A DNA stretch of 64,000 nt from Symsagittifera roscoffensis (taxonomy: Eukaryota > Xenacoelomorpha > Acoela > Convolutidae). The notes below the pieces were generated by a model. The model had not been told where the DNA came from. It searched no databases and saw only the letters and a program-made list of their open reading frames with translations. Of the stretch, positions 42,100-55,483 are shown piece by piece (within the stretch, counting starts at the first letter, position 1; each line of letters starts with the position of its first letter). Position numbers and translations under genes: made by a program. The DNA lies in assembly GCF_963678635.1 (NCBI RefSeq), contig NC_087071.1, positions 35,891,680 to 35,955,679 of the forward strand. The letters are read 5' to 3'.

Positions 42100-42147
42100 C
42101 CAAGTTAACATCCCCCAAAGTCGTTTTTTGGGAGGGTGTTAACTTGG
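42100..42147. repeat. Strong hairpin
   Basis: CCAAGTTAACA (42100-42110) pairs with TGTTAACTTGG (42137-42147), continued inward by CCCCCAAA with TTTGGGAGGG. A further TTAACTTGG copy is at about 42229-42237. Possible small palindromic element. Confidence 0.75.
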
Positions 42148-42486
42148 TTCTGAGTTAGTAAGTTCAATCAGAAAAAAGCGTTTTACATGCAGAAGTTTTA
42201 ACTTAAATGAACGCTGGGATAGAAGATCTTAACTTGGTCTATTTAAGGTGATGGGGGCGTAAACACCGGTAAATATTTTTCGGGTTCGCATTGTCACTCC
42301 AATAAAATGATTGACTGTTCCGATTTTTCTAAGAAAATGACAAAAAGTCGTCGCTCCGGGTGGTTTCTTCTGGAACCAGATCTAAACTTATTTTAAAATT
42401 GGTTATAATTTAGATATTTTATCACTATAAAATATTTAATATTAATCAATCATGATCCATCTAACTAACAACCCACTTATTTGTAA

Positions 42487-42514
42487 GTGCTGAAATTACT
42501 TGTAGTTTCAGCAC
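42487..42514. repeat. Perfect hairpin near the left end of element C
   Basis: GTGCTGAAA (42487-42495) and TTTCAGCAC (42506-42514) with a 10-nt loop. It may lie in the 5' LTR of element C. Confidence 0.6.
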
Positions 42515-42782
42515 CAGAGAGATTTGAATTTAACTTAAAAATTAGTTAACTCTCCAAGAGACCTCTTGGCAATCGCAATAAGCCAGTATACTCTACATCT
42601 TTTGAGCCTAGCAGAGACTAGTTAAACACCCTGAGACTAGTAGATATAAGAGCCAGATTAGGATCGGTATTAGACTAAGAAGTTGCACGAATCTATCCGG
42701 CCGAAAATAAGATAGCGTGACGAGCAGACGGTGTACCCTATCCAAAATTACTCTATGAGTTAAACCTCGAACCTAACTCATC

Positions 42783-42792
42783 TGGTGCGACC
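42783..42792 (+). promoter_or_regulatory. Possible primer binding site of element C
   Basis: TGGTGCGACC begins with the TGG expected of a site complementary to a tRNA 3' end, and lies upstream of gag. I could not assign the tRNA, so this stays a candidate. Confidence 0.25.
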
Positions 42793-44086
42793 ATAATTCT
42801 CGAATAAGACCTTAAAAAACAAATTAGCTTAGAACTAACAAGATAGATTAGAAATAGACAAAAACATTTTCAAAATGTTACATGACAATAATTTAATTGA
42901 AATGTCTCTACGACTCAATAGATCAGAGCCGCTATTCCGTACAATACGAGAACTACCCGTTATTGGAAGAAGACCTCGGACAAAAGACGATCTACGACTA
43001 CGAAGAAACTTACCATTAAGTTTCATGGTCGTACGGCAAAAGCCAACACAAACTTTTATGTTTAGAAGTTTACTAGCAATGAAGTTAGATTTTCATTTGC
43101 AAACATAAAATCTTTGAAGAAAATCTTCAATGATTATTTCAGGCGCTAAACCAAACTTATTATTGTACAATAACAATTGATAAAAACACCTCAAATCGTT
43201 TCCTCCAAAACTGCAGCAAGATTCAAAAAGATATCTGAAAAATATATTTATTGAAAATAAAAATAAAAATTGGTTAACATGATCATAAAATATTAGTATA
43301 TACAAATCATCCTGTCATCTCCAGCTTCAGCACCTAAATATAACAGCAATCATAAAACCACTAATATCATACAAAATTAAACCTTTCTATCGAATAAACT
43401 TAAATTATTTCTAAAGGCTTATCCTAATTTTTACCTTTATTTGACTTCAACTTATTCAATCTTAAATTAGATCATCAAGGCTTTCCTTGGATCTTCATTA
43501 ATTAGTTAAGATTAATCCATTTCATACCATTGAAATTTATAATCTGATCATCAAGGCTTATCCTTGGATCAAATAGAACAATTTTGTTCTCCCCCACCCA
43601 ATTATTAAAGTGTCTAACGACCTCAAACGTTGCATCACTACCCAACCCTTTCAAAGACCCGGGACTAATAGAAATTTTTCAATCACTCTAACCATTCTAA
43701 TTAGGCTAAACAGTGAAGAACTTCGGTTATTCATCCTTCACTTGATCCCCCTTACCTGAACCAGGCTAAATCTTAAATCTTAGTAAGTATTAAAATAGTA
43801 CCTAACGAACTACTTGCGTTCTAATTATACCTGAACCTTGTGGATCGATTTACTATTCTCCAACCCTTGAACACAATCACTACCCCTCAGTAAGATTAAA
43901 TAAGTTAACACCTTAACTTAGAATAGCCACGAGAAAGTACCAATCATTCTCCGGAATCGATATATACTTTTCTCTCCAACCCTGAATAAAAAGACCCAAG
44001 TTAGGCTAACCAAAAAATCGTAATGACTAACAGTCTTGGATATTTAAATCACCAATATCAACCTTGCATCCTTCACCCTAAACCTT
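42793..44086 (+). other. Leader of element C, no firm gene
   Basis: Contains a 77-codon Arg-rich ORF at 42875-43108 (start MLHDNNLIEM) that could be a leader ORF, and two similar small hairpins, CAAGG-CTTT-CCTTG and CAAGG-CTTAT-CCTTG, each flanked by GATC, near 43475 and 43555. Otherwise AT-rich with no clear gene. Confidence 0.35.
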
Positions 44087-45565
44087 ATGTCACTGAACAA
44101 TTTAGGAAATAAACAAGCAATCGTACTACACAATTGTGAAATAAACAACGAAACATACGATCGTGTAATTACACCGCACAAACAAACAATTGGATATATT
44201 CGATCAAAACGACAAACAATAAAAAGAAAAATTATAAGTAAGCAAAGACAAATTACACGGAAAAGATTTTCAAAGCGTAGAAACGCAGTCCCTGAATCAG
44301 AAGTCAGTAATTTAGATGCACTTTGCAAACTAAAAGAAACAGCACTACCCAGTTCAAGATCAATTTAAAAAACTACCCAGTTACATTAATATATTTTTCC
44401 GATTCAGAAGCCACATCACATTCATCAAAACAAGGGAAAAGAAGAATAAAAAAGATATACAAAAATAAACCAGTACGTTCATACATTTGTAATCAACCAA
44501 TCAGACACATCGAACCTTACGCACTAACAATCATAAACCGAAAAAATGAGCCAAAGTCGAAGTGACGAAAGTCCAGACGAAAACTCTGTTTTCCCATTTC
44601 TCATGAATTCACTCACTGAAGATAGAGGACAAATCTAAAAGGCAATAATCTAATCGCAAGTTTATTCAAACGAGGAATTAGCCCATGTAAAGCAGAACAA
44701 CTCCCAGAAATAAAAATCAAAAGACAAATTGTCGATCATTATTTGAAAGGAATATGTATCATAACACAACAATATGGAATTTACACCATAGAACTCAGCA
44801 CAGCAAGTAAATTTTCTGGTAAACGAGTTATTCAAACAGACGACGTCGACATAAAAATTTCAAAAGTATTCGAAGAATACATTAAAAACATACAACACCA
44901 AAGTTCACAGAGAGCAAATTCAATATTTACTAACGATGTTTTTGCAATAATATATAGTTATTAAACTATACTAGAAAAGACAGAAACCGAAAGCACGTCA
45001 CCAGTTCAAACATCAAGGCACACGAATGTAAGAAATGAAATTGCCGCATTCTCAGCATTTTTAAACACAATCCGTGAAAATTTTTCAAACAAGGAAATTT
45101 CACAAAATGTTAAACATGATTTACAAAAAATCTTAGCATGGTTCATAATTGACTATTTCACACATAATATTGATCTAATTGCTAAATTTTAGACCTCAAA
45201 GTACCAATGATGACACTGTCATTGCCGAACAATCAAATTATATTTGGGACCCTTATTGGTCTCATCCATTATTCCTGAACATCCCAACAGACATCTCAAG
45301 TCAAGCAATCAGTACAATTTCTATGAAAAAAGACCAAAATTTACCAAACAAAAATATTCATAGTAATAACAGCTCTGGTAAACTACTTCCAAATAAATCA
45401 AATTATTCAAGAAACCAATCACCTTATAACTCTAGTTATAGAGGTAGATCACCAGAACAAAAAAATTTACGAAATTTCTCACAAAATAGATATAGTCGAT
45501 CAAATAGTCAAAATAATCAGTATAGAAACAACTATTCACGATCAAATTCAAAGAGAAGAGAATAA
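44087..45565 (+). pseudogene. gag: Gag-like region of element C, broken
   Basis: Open stretches in changing frames: 44087-44368 (basic, Lys/Arg-rich), 44323-44565, a frame covering about 44640-45190, and 45179-45565. The third looks like helical capsid sequence (NEIAAFSAFLNTIRENF). The last is rich in Asn, Ser, Arg and Tyr with RS/NS repeats, in the place of a nucleocapsid, but has no zinc knuckle. Similar Asn/Arg-rich coding continues, frame-broken, to about 45960. The call rests on position before the protease and on composition. Confidence 0.5.
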
Positions 45566-46229
45566 TCGTTTGATACCAGTTCCCATTCAATTTTAGGAAT
45601 AGACACTATTCAAACGATAGTTCACGAAATTCATCACACAATAAAAACAGAAACTATTCAAACAATAGGAATAGAAGTTAATCAAATAATCGAAATCAAC
45701 GTTACCAAAACAATAGATCAAGAAACAACTCATACAACAGATCTTATTATCAACGAACCAATAATAACTACTATAATAGATCACGAAACAATTCACAAAA
45801 AAGGATTCCAAGTTATAACAATCAACAAAGAAATTATTCTCAATCTCCTCATAGAAATAATAATCGCTACTCCGATTACCAACACAAATATAGAAGCAAC
45901 ACACCGAAACATCAACGACAAATTAATCAGGTACAAACAACTGAAGAAACAACTTCAGACCCCCCTGGTATCGATGATACAGAGAGTAATAAATTACAAT
46001 TAAATCACATTAATTGTGAATCAACATACAGCGAAAGTGATACAAATAATACCTTCTCAGTTAATATGATCACAGATGAAAATGACTACGAACCTATTAT
46101 ATATGAACATCCCTTCACTTCACACATTTACGAAAATCAATTGGAACTCCTTCAAAACTACTACACTAGACCTATTAGAAATACTGTACCAGTTGAACAA
46201 GAAGTAAATGAAATCAAGAAGTAAATGTA

Positions 46230-46876
46230 ATTAAATCAAAAAAGACGAAGTACAATGCTCAAGTACAAACCACATTTATCAAAATATACAAAAAGAACAG
46301 CCAAGAGAAAAAATTTGGACAATTCCATTTCTCTTAGAAAGTCCAAAAAGTAAAGAATTTCAACCACCAGATCTTGAAATAGAATTTTTAATCGACTCAG
46401 GTGCAGAATCAAATATTATCAATATCCCCACTTGGAATCAAATCAAAACACTATACCCAACCTTAAAACCTATTAAAACAGCCAGCAAATTAGCAACAGC
46501 ACAAGGCTCAACTTTAATAAATTATGGGAAAATCCAACTTTTCCTTGTTCTCACCAGAACAATGGAACAAAACAAAATCTTAAACAAACCATTTAAACAA
46601 ACATTCCACATAACAGATATAAAACACAATATTATTGGCATACCATTTATAACTAAAAATATTCCCACAATCAACATATTAAATAGTAAACTCCATATAA
46701 AAGACAAGTACACAAGAATGAAGAAAACATCCTTAACATTCTTTCAAAGATTAAACAAACAACCACCATTTTTCTCCAAATTTTACCCTATATACAATCA
46801 GGAACGAAAATACCTGAACCCAATATCAGGAAATGTGTATAACTTTTCAATCAAACAAGTTCACCAGTATGATTAA
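46230..46876 (+). pseudogene. pol: Aspartic protease of element C
   Basis: The frame around 46394 reads EFLIDSGAESNII, the D-S-G-A active site of a retroelement aspartic protease (46394-46405), followed by LATAQGS and, later, HNIIGIPFI in the place of the family's hydrophobic-G flap end. The frame is open to 46876. A short ORF follows at 46901-47140 (ISLHVYINSPYQITLPLG), probably the protease-RT linker. Upstream coding is broken. Confidence 0.75.
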
Positions 46877-47283
46877 AACCAAAACAAACAACATCTCTTC
46901 ATGTCAGACCTTGAAATTAAACCCATTCATAAATTTTTTCGAATCACAATTTCATCCGTAAAATACATGAAACATTCAAACTCCGATATTATTTCATTAC
47001 ACGTATATATTAATTCACCATACCAGATAACATTACCTCTAGGACTCTTAGGATACTGTGAAACAAATGCCTCAATTTTACCCACAAACGAAGTAGCATA
47101 TCGAGTCAATAATATATTACAATTACTCGACATATGCTAATAAATAATTCTTGATGAAGAGTTATCAATAAACAATATAAAAAGCAACGAAGAAGAAACA
47201 CAGATTATTTCACAAAAACACCATATTTTAAACCAACGTTCAAAATATCACATTATACAGAAAGAACAACAAAATTTCTAACA

Positions 47284-48843
47284 ATGTTTAATTTTCAACA
47301 TTCTCAAATAATACAAAACGAATTCGACAAATTAGCCAAACTATTATTAAAATATCCAACAGTTTATGCAACATCAAAATTCGATGTTGAAAAAATTAGT
47401 TCACCGCTAAATTTACCTTTTAAACCTGACGCAATTTTCAAAAAACAAAGAGCAAGCAAAGTACCAATACACTTACATGATAAAATAAAAAGACTACTTG
47501 ACATTTTAGAACAATATGAAATTATATCCCCAGTAAATAAAGAAGAGCAACCAAAAGGTAACACCTTTATCAACCCAGTTATCATCCTAGCTAAAGGAGA
47601 ATCACTAAAAATTGTTCTAGATGCTAGATATCTCAATTCACTAATTGATGAATCTAAATGCAATTGGCCTATTGAACCCATTCAAGAAACACAAAAATGA
47701 ATGATAAATATTTCACAACCGCAGATATGAATAGCGCATACATCAAATGCCATTAGATGAACAATCACGACGGTTAACACAATTTGTTATTGGAAATCAA
47801 CAATACGAATTCAATAGATTATTCTATGGAATATCCATAGGACCAGCAGCTTTTTCAGCTTTTATGAATAAAATTTTTAGACCTCTTATACTCAAGAAAA
47901 ATGCAAAAACATACTTAGTCAATGTTTTCATGCAATCACAAACTAAAGATGAAATGTTTATAATTTTAGAACAGTATCATCAAATACTCAAAAATTAAAA
48001 CATGAAAGCAACCCCAGGCAAATCACATTTTTTTCTAACACGCTTAAATTTTCTGGGACACATTTTTGAAGGAAACACTATAACTCCATTAAAATCACGC
48101 ATAGATGCAATTCAAAAACTTCAACCACCCACAAATAAAAAGAAAATCCAAAATTTCCTTGAAATGTTAAATTTCCTAAGTAAATATGTATACAAAAAGC
48201 AATTATACTTAAGAACTTTCTATAACATCCTTAGACAGCAAAATAACTTTGAATGGACAACAGAACACCAAACACGATTTGAAGAACTCAAAAATCTTTT
48301 CACTGAACAAAATTCAAACACAATCCTAGATCCAAATCAACCATTTTATGCAATGTGCGATGTTCAATATTTGGCAGTGGAGCAGCACTTTTACAATCCC
48401 ACAATGGAACAAATAAAATGAATCTTATATCAGCAAACTCTCGCCTATTTACACAAGGTGAATTACGACTCTCTACCCTTTTGAGAGAATGCACAGCTAT
48501 AATATACACACTTACATAAAATGAATTTCTGATACTTGAATCAAAACATCCAACAGTTCTATTTACAGATCACAAACCAATTATATTTCTTTTTACACAG
48601 AAATCAAATCCATACCATAGAGTTTACAGATTTCAATTAATTCTAATGAAATTCCCAAACTTACATATAGTTTGGACAGCAGGAAAAAATCTTGCATTAC
48701 CAGATACGCTAAGTAAAAATACACCACCTGAACTACTTACACGAAAAACTACAGCTGAAATATCACAAAATATTAAATTCTTATTTGCAAAAAATGAAAC
48801 ATCCCCAAGATTGGAATGTAAATATGCAGTAAAATCGATATAG
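47284..48843 (+). pseudogene. pol: Reverse transcriptase and RNase H of element C, broken
   Basis: 47284-47700 holds the RT fingers (IISPVNKEEQPKGNTFINPV, then LKIVLDARYLN). 47747-47998 holds the palm with RLFYGISIGPAAFSAFM, but where the catalytic YxDD should be it reads YLVN (47912-47923), so both Asp are gone. 48002-48421 has the thumb/connection (LNFLGHIFEGNTITPLKSR, NFLEMLNFLSKYV). RNase H follows in pieces to 48843 (LFTDHKPIIFL, ALPDTLSKN). Several stops and frame changes. Inactive. Confidence 0.85.
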
Positions 48844-49061
48844 ATCAATCACAAATAAATAATGTACAACATTTCCCACTTTATTTAGATTGACAAAATA
48901 ATCACTATAAAGTTGATGTATTAGTTTTATCCACATTTAAACGAATCCCATATTCACACTGGATAAGAAATAAAACCCAACAAAAGACAATCAAACAACA
49001 ACCACGCAAAAAAGATCGTTTCCCATTAATAAAAAAAGAAAATATAACTGACATTATAAAC

Positions 49062-50775
49062 TTGTCACGAGCACCAACAAATGATTTAAAATACACAGTT
49101 TTTGACCTTCATGACCCACTCGACACAATTCCCCTATCAAAATTAGAAGTCGCAAAATTTTTTCTACCACCAACAGAAACAATTACACTACAATTATTAC
49201 AAAAATACCAAAACTTTGACCCTGTTATTAGACAACTCAAATCATGGCACAAATATAAAACAAAGCCAGCAAAAGCTGATGCAACAATATTAGGGAATAA
49301 AACACTCCTCCGATACTTTAGAAAATATAATAATACAACTATAAATGAAAGCACAGATCTTTTAGAATATCAAACACTTGATTTTAAAGTACCCTGTCTT
49401 CCCCTCAGTATGATGTTGATAGCATTCAACATATCACACACACAAAATACAAAAGGACACTCAGGATCAGTGAAGACATATTCAAATTTTACACAAAAGT
49501 TTTGCTTCCCAAATGCACCAATTTGGATTAAAGTATCATGCAACGATTGCATAATATGTCAATTAAATAAATCTTATCCAAATCAAAAACAAATAGCACC
49601 AAGACAAGATTTCAAAGGACAAAGTTTATATTTCAATCATAGAATTTCATTTGACACAAAAGGACCAATTTCACAAAGGGAAATTCTTATATTATGGTCA
49701 TTGATGATGCATTTACGCACTACGTAGCACTCAACCCAGTACCACAATGTAATGCTTATTACGCGTACACAACACTTCACTTTACGAACATTGGATAGCT
49801 AAATTCGGACTACCCGAAATACTAGTCACAGATAACGGCAAAGAGTTTATCAATAATGAAATCATCACATTATGCCACCTATATAATATCAAACATAAAC
49901 CACGTACATCTCATGCACCATGGACAAATGGATTAGTCGAAGGTATTAACCGTTCACTACAAGAATATCTTCGATTTATTATTAATGGAAATGATACACG
50001 ATTTACTGAAAGGTCAGCAGATGTAAAATTATTCCCCTTATCCTATAATTCACAATTGACAACAACTCTAGGAATGTCACCATACGAAATGGTTTTAAAT
50101 CAAAAGCCACGAAAACCAATTATGTTTACAGCAAATGCCCATAAAAATACACAAGGAAATTGTCAACCAAATAAAGATTTAATTTGTTATAATCGACCAT
50201 TCCAAACACATGATGAAGACCACTTTCATCATCCACAAATTTTAAAATTAGCTTCCGGTACACATACCGAATGGATTTTAAATAGAGATAAAAAACATAA
50301 TGAAATCTCCCAAAAACTAACAAAGAAATTGTTACAAAGGCAAAATATAAACAACCAAATTATTTCACGCTTCATGCCAGCCACAGATTTAAAAATTGGA
50401 ACATTTGTTTTTATACCTAATTTCAGTACACAAAAAGGAATTTCCAAAAAATTACAACTTCTTCGAAAAGGACCCTACCAAATAATTGATAAACCCACTG
50501 AAGTAACATACAAACTTTTTGACTCCAGTAAAAAAGAAATCGTTGAACACCGTAACAACCTGTTACCCTATTATCCAAAAGAATACGCACTCTGCGAATT
50601 AACTCAATTATATTCTTTCACAGGTTTACACATCGTTCAAAACAATCCACAAACGGAACAAAATCAAAACATTAATATCAATAAAAAATCAAAAAACAAT
50701 CCAACAGCAAAACGCAAACCTTCAAATATCAAACACAACAGAACCAAAAATATCTCAAAAACAAAGAAAAAATAG
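49062..50775 (+). pseudogene. pol: Integrase of element C, broken by a frame change
   Basis: 49062-49727 carries the zinc region (HTQNTKGHSG, later CNDCIICQLNK) and the first core Asp (SFDTKGP). The frame then changes near 49695 and the core continues to 50775 with the Asp at 49831 (VTDNGKEF) and Glu at 49939 (LVEGINRSL), a D,D35E spacing. A GPY module (KLQLLRKGPYQIID) and a basic Asn/Lys-rich tail follow. All catalytic residues are present, so only the frame change and the upstream damage break it. Confidence 0.85.
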
Positions 50776-51746
50776 AAAAATGACAGAAAAAATCTTACCA
50801 CAGGATCAACAATAAAAATCCGAACATAGACAATTATCACGACCTAGAAGTCAACCACGAAAAAACTACAAGACATTCATCCCACAATCTAAAATATTAA
50901 AGAAAGTTGAATTTCAAAAACAACCTTAATTTGGATTAACGTGAATATTCTTTTTAATCACTTTGAACTTTCACGTTTCCGTAATAACATGCTGAAAATA
51001 AATTCGATAATTTCTAGTTCAAATTCAGCCAATAGAACTCATTCAAATTTTTCACCTTATTATCTCTAACACAAACTCATTAGCCGATATTCAATATTAC
51101 AACCCTCCTCATCAAATTATGCAAAAATCAACAATATTTTCCCAATTCAGACCTAAAAAACCCTCCAACCAAAAATGGCAAATTAGCCTAAAGCAAAAAA
51201 GACCCATGATTTTTTGGCCTAAAGTACAAATATTTCAAAGATACCCCCAATTATCCAACAAATAAAAACAAAACTATGAAGATCTCCCGAACACCATAAA
51301 AATAAACCCTCAACAATTTTTGACAAAAGTCAAGCCACTTGTCGAAAAATCAATAAATAATACGACCACACTTGAATTTCGCCCAAAAATTTTAAAAAAT
51401 ATTCAACGAAACGAATCATTTCTTAAATGTCTTTTTCTATAACAGTCGATAACTTAAAACAAAAATTTTCAAAATTTTTTTACAAAATTTTCTACTCTAT
51501 TATAGTTTTTGCTATTTTTTTTATTGAAATTTTTGAATCCCTAATAATTTTTTCTATAATTTTTTGCAATTTTTTTTAAATTTTCTATTCCCTATTTGAA
51601 ATATACTTCTAACTTTCTCAAATCCTTCACCACATCTACAGGTATGAAAACACAAAATCTATTTAAATGATACGAACCATTTTTAGTCGAAAAGATCTAT
51701 CTTTCTTTTATTCATAATTTTTCTCACATTTTTAATATCCCTAATC
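50776..51746 (+). other. AT-rich gap between integrase and envelope region of C
   Basis: No gene supported in about 970 bp; T- and A-rich runs. It may hold splice or promoter signals for the envelope message, none recognisable. Confidence 0.35.
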
Positions 51747-51857
51747 ATGACAATGTGCAAAAGTATAAAAAGGGCAATAGTCACATTCGCCTTAGCAACT
51801 ATTCTTTTGATACTTTTTATTGAAGAATATTATAATAAACATAAATTTTCCCCATAA
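51747..51857 (+). CDS. Small membrane-peptide ORF
   Basis: ATG to TAA, 36 codons: a basic start (MTMCKSIKRA) and then a hydrophobic segment (AIVTFALATILLILFI) ended by acidic residues, the layout of a single membrane helix. It lies just before the Pro/Ser/Thr-rich ORF. It could be an accessory membrane peptide, or the remains of a signal/anchor exon of that ORF. Too short for family assignment. Confidence 0.35.
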   Translation: MTMCKSIKRAIVTFALATILLILFIEEYYNKHKFSP

Positions 51858-51892
51858 GAATTAAACACTCAAATACCTTTTCAAAATTGTTA

Positions 51893-53106
51893 ATCAACCA
51901 ACACCAAACCAGCCCCCACCAACAACATCCCAAGACAGTCCAATAACACTTACAACTACCAATAATCCCCAAGCATCAACACGAATTTCTTTTCAAGACA
52001 ACCCATACACTTTTGAAGAACCACAAGCACGATTATTTGAACCATTAGAACCAGTTAATCGCCAAGCCTCTCTAAGCGAACCAACATAAAATTCATATCC
52101 CACCTTACAACAAGATCTCAATCGAGTAAGACATTTTAGCCAAAATCAAAATACACTTGAAATAAATAGACAAATTATACATCCAAGACGAAATAGAAAT
52201 TTTCAAACCCCCAGAGTTCATTTTATCATACCCCAATCAACAACACCAACTACCTCAGAACTTTCAAGCCGTACACTACCAGAAACTCCCACACTTGCTT
52301 CACAACATAGCATTTAAAATATTCCATCAGACTATCTAGGTTCAACTCCAACATCAGAGCAAATCCGAGAAAACACTTTTAACTCCCCAGACACCACCGA
52401 ACGACCACCATATTGGACAACACACTCATATACTCAAGGTGAACCAAATTTAGTAAATGAACCAATAGATATTTCTTCTGATACAACATTATCATCCCTG
52501 CCAGAAACACTTTCACTCCCATCAACACCATCTATAAGTCAAATATCACCCACACTTTCCCCCTTAATTTCCCCCACCAACCTGGACGCTAGATACCAAG
52601 AACAGTCATCGACAAATACCCCTCTACGGTTAGATTGGAATACTTTCGTAGTACTTCCCCCACTTTTTGGACAACATCAAGAAAGTAGCCGACTCCACAA
52701 TTGGGCACTAAATAGATTACATTATAGACAAGATATTCACAAAGATATTCAAGAACACAATATTCAAATATTTCAACAAAATAGTCTCCAATTAAAGTTT
52801 GAAATCACAGTCAGACTTAATAATATTGTTCAACAACCTTTTCCCCTAAGCCCACCAAGTATAACAGCTCAATCACTACCTCCCCCATTTATAACAACTG
52901 AAGTTATACATAAATACGACAGATATATCAAAAACACAATTGGTTATATATTACCTTTTATAACTCATACTCAGGATTATCATACACATGTATATTTTAA
53001 AAGTACTTACATTTCAACACCTCCTTTTCTTTTTTTCCGAACAAAATACAAATCAATCTCCTCGCACAGGACCTCAGTATTTATTAGTAACACACTACGA
53101 TTGTGA
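51893..53106 (+). pseudogene. Pro/Ser/Thr-rich ORF of element C
   Basis: One frame with stops at 52087 and 52315 and a TGA at 53104. It is extremely rich in Pro, Ser and Thr, like a mucin or a disordered stalk (for example TPTTSELSSRTLPETPTL, and PSTPSISQISPTLSPLISP). The last third is less biased (LHNWALNRLHYRQDI). It lies between integrase and the envelope-like ORF, and its end overlaps the start of the latter at 52988. No family recognised; it could be part of the envelope precursor. Confidence 0.45.
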
Positions 53107-55483
53107 AGAAAATGAACAAAAAACGCTAAACAAATATGCTATACACCAAGTAACACAATGCGAATCAGAACCACAAGCTATAGAAACCACAAACATTATA
53201 GCAACATTATACTCAAAAAGCCGAGCAACAACACTCACAGGCTATAAATTTACAGCGACATTTACCGAAAATAAAGTAAATTGTTCACAAGTTTAAAATT
53301 GAAATTAAAACCGACTTGATCAGGAATCATTCTACCAAAGTAATATTGAAAGACTTTTACATCTAATTACCGAAGATTGTAAAAACGAACTACTCAGAAT
53401 AAACTTGACAAAAAATAAAAATTCAAACAGAAAAATAGTAAACTTTCAAGTCTTCACCGACTCTGTACATCAAGCAGAAGTTGAAAGATATCAAGGACAT
53501 ATTAAACTAGACGAAAGATATCCATACAACGGCGCACATGGACAATTAACTTATGATAGTCACGACAAACACTGGATATCACATATTGGAATAAATAGTC
53601 CTTCCAACTGCAAAGCAGATTCAAAAAATAAAGGATACCAAGGAAATAATGTTTTTTGACTGGAAAATACAACTCGAAAAAATACAACTCACACGAGATT
53701 TAAAAGATAACACTATCATTTATCAAGGAATCAGACTACCTAGCAAAAATGACCAAGGCTATTGTGATCCTACAACCAACACAAGCAACAATTGTTTGGT
53801 TTCCCGAAGACACTTGTACAACATTTCAAGTAGCAAAAATCCACGCTCGAATGATTAAATTTCATGAAAAATATTTCATTGAATCCATCCCATTTGACAA
53901 TGTCAACTCAAGTCAAATAAGACACCACAATATTAAATCAGAAACATTCACAAAACAGAAAATAAAATAACACGTTTTCAAATCTATCATGAAACAGAAT
54001 TTGCATGTAAATATAAAAATCCGCTCTACAAAACACAATATTCCGAAATACTTGTCCAATACGACGAAGGTTTCGATATGACCACTGGAAAACTAAAATA
54101 TAATCCCCATGCAACACATCAACCTCTCAACGAAGGAACATCATACATCCCAGTAAATCTTCTTAAAAACTCAGGAAACTCTTGTGGAAAAGTAAAACCA
54201 CAAGACACTGAAAGCACACGATTACAAGAATTATCACTAATTAATAGTAGTATTTTGGCGCAATACACTAAGACATCCACTTAGATATGAAATTAGGTTG
54301 CACAATTAGTAGAATTTTTCAAGAACTGTCACTGTCCGAATTAGAAACACTACATCAACTATGTGAATTAGAAAGAACCCAGATTTTACAATCACTCGCA
54401 CTAGTAGTTCTAAAAATACCCTACGCAGGATATTTATTATTCGGAAATAGATCAAACTTCCTTGACTATGAAGGAAAAATATTATGGTTTTATACTTGCA
54501 CCGAAAAAGTATCACCATTATAAGTTTTTGAAGATAAACGTTGTTACAAACGAATCCCGATATTCTATAAAAATAAAGTTCATTTTGTCGATACACTTTC
54601 ACGAAGAACATATTTTTGGGATACCGCAGTCCCATGTGGATCAGAAAACAGCCACAACGCCGTACAACTAAACCCTGACGAAGAAAAATACTATCTACTT
54701 ACACCACACCCAACATTAATGCAACCATTGAAAAAGTTTTCACCCGAAAGTATTCGAGCTATTGCTCGTAACCCCAATATCGATCTACAATCGATAGGAA
54801 TATATTCTAAATCAGATATACAACATCACATTCGTACACAACAATTTCAGGAACTACTAACACAAATGGACACCATACAACGACAATCAATAGACCAAAA
54901 TTAAAGAAAACTTGCAGAAACCGCAGGATTTTCAGACATCTTTACACAAGACTACAGCGGATATTATAAAGATATTAAAGACTACATATACTTAAACGGC
55001 GAAAAATGAAGACCACAAGATATATTACCAATAAAAAATTTTAGCTTCGTAACCTTAAAAAACGAAATCCTTGCCTTTCTAGGATGGCCATATTACATCT
55101 TAGAAAGGTTGACTATCTCATACGCTATGTTTATTTTTATTGGATATCTTTTCTCATTACTAAAAGGAATTGATAACCCAGGCGCAATACCTACACAAGT
55201 AAACCGACAAGCAAGCGTAGCACGCATATTATTTGCAGGATTTTTTGGAATATTTTCATCATCAATAAATAAAATCCTCTTAGATGCACAAATCAAAGAA
55301 TACAATGCAAAACTATCAACAAACCCGAACACATACGACGAATCAAACAATAATACAAATGCATTACCTACAGCACCACATTTACCAAATCTACATCATA
55401 ATCATCCATTATCATTAGTTTCACGAAATTTTAGAAACTTAGCAATCACAAACCCTCCAAACTTAATACCAAGCCACATTTAA
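52988..55483 (+). pseudogene. Envelope-like membrane protein of element C, broken
   Basis: Starts with a hydrophobic, signal-peptide-like run (VLTFQHLLFFF) at 52988. The same frame is used at 52988-53296, 53405-53659 and 54287-55483; the middle part shifts frame, and stops lie at 54521, 54902 and 55006. Cys residues are spread through the ectodomain-like part. Near 55110-55165 a long hydrophobic segment (YAMFIFIGYLFSLL) is a likely membrane anchor, followed by a second hydrophobic stretch and a polar tail. Position after integrase and this topology fit a retroviral-type envelope; sequence family not recognised. Not functional as it stands. Confidence 0.55.

Noticed and set aside
45593-45904. 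Minus-strand 103-codon Cys/Tyr-rich ORF
   Set aside because: Antisense to the Asn/Arg-rich gag region of element C; its composition follows from that.
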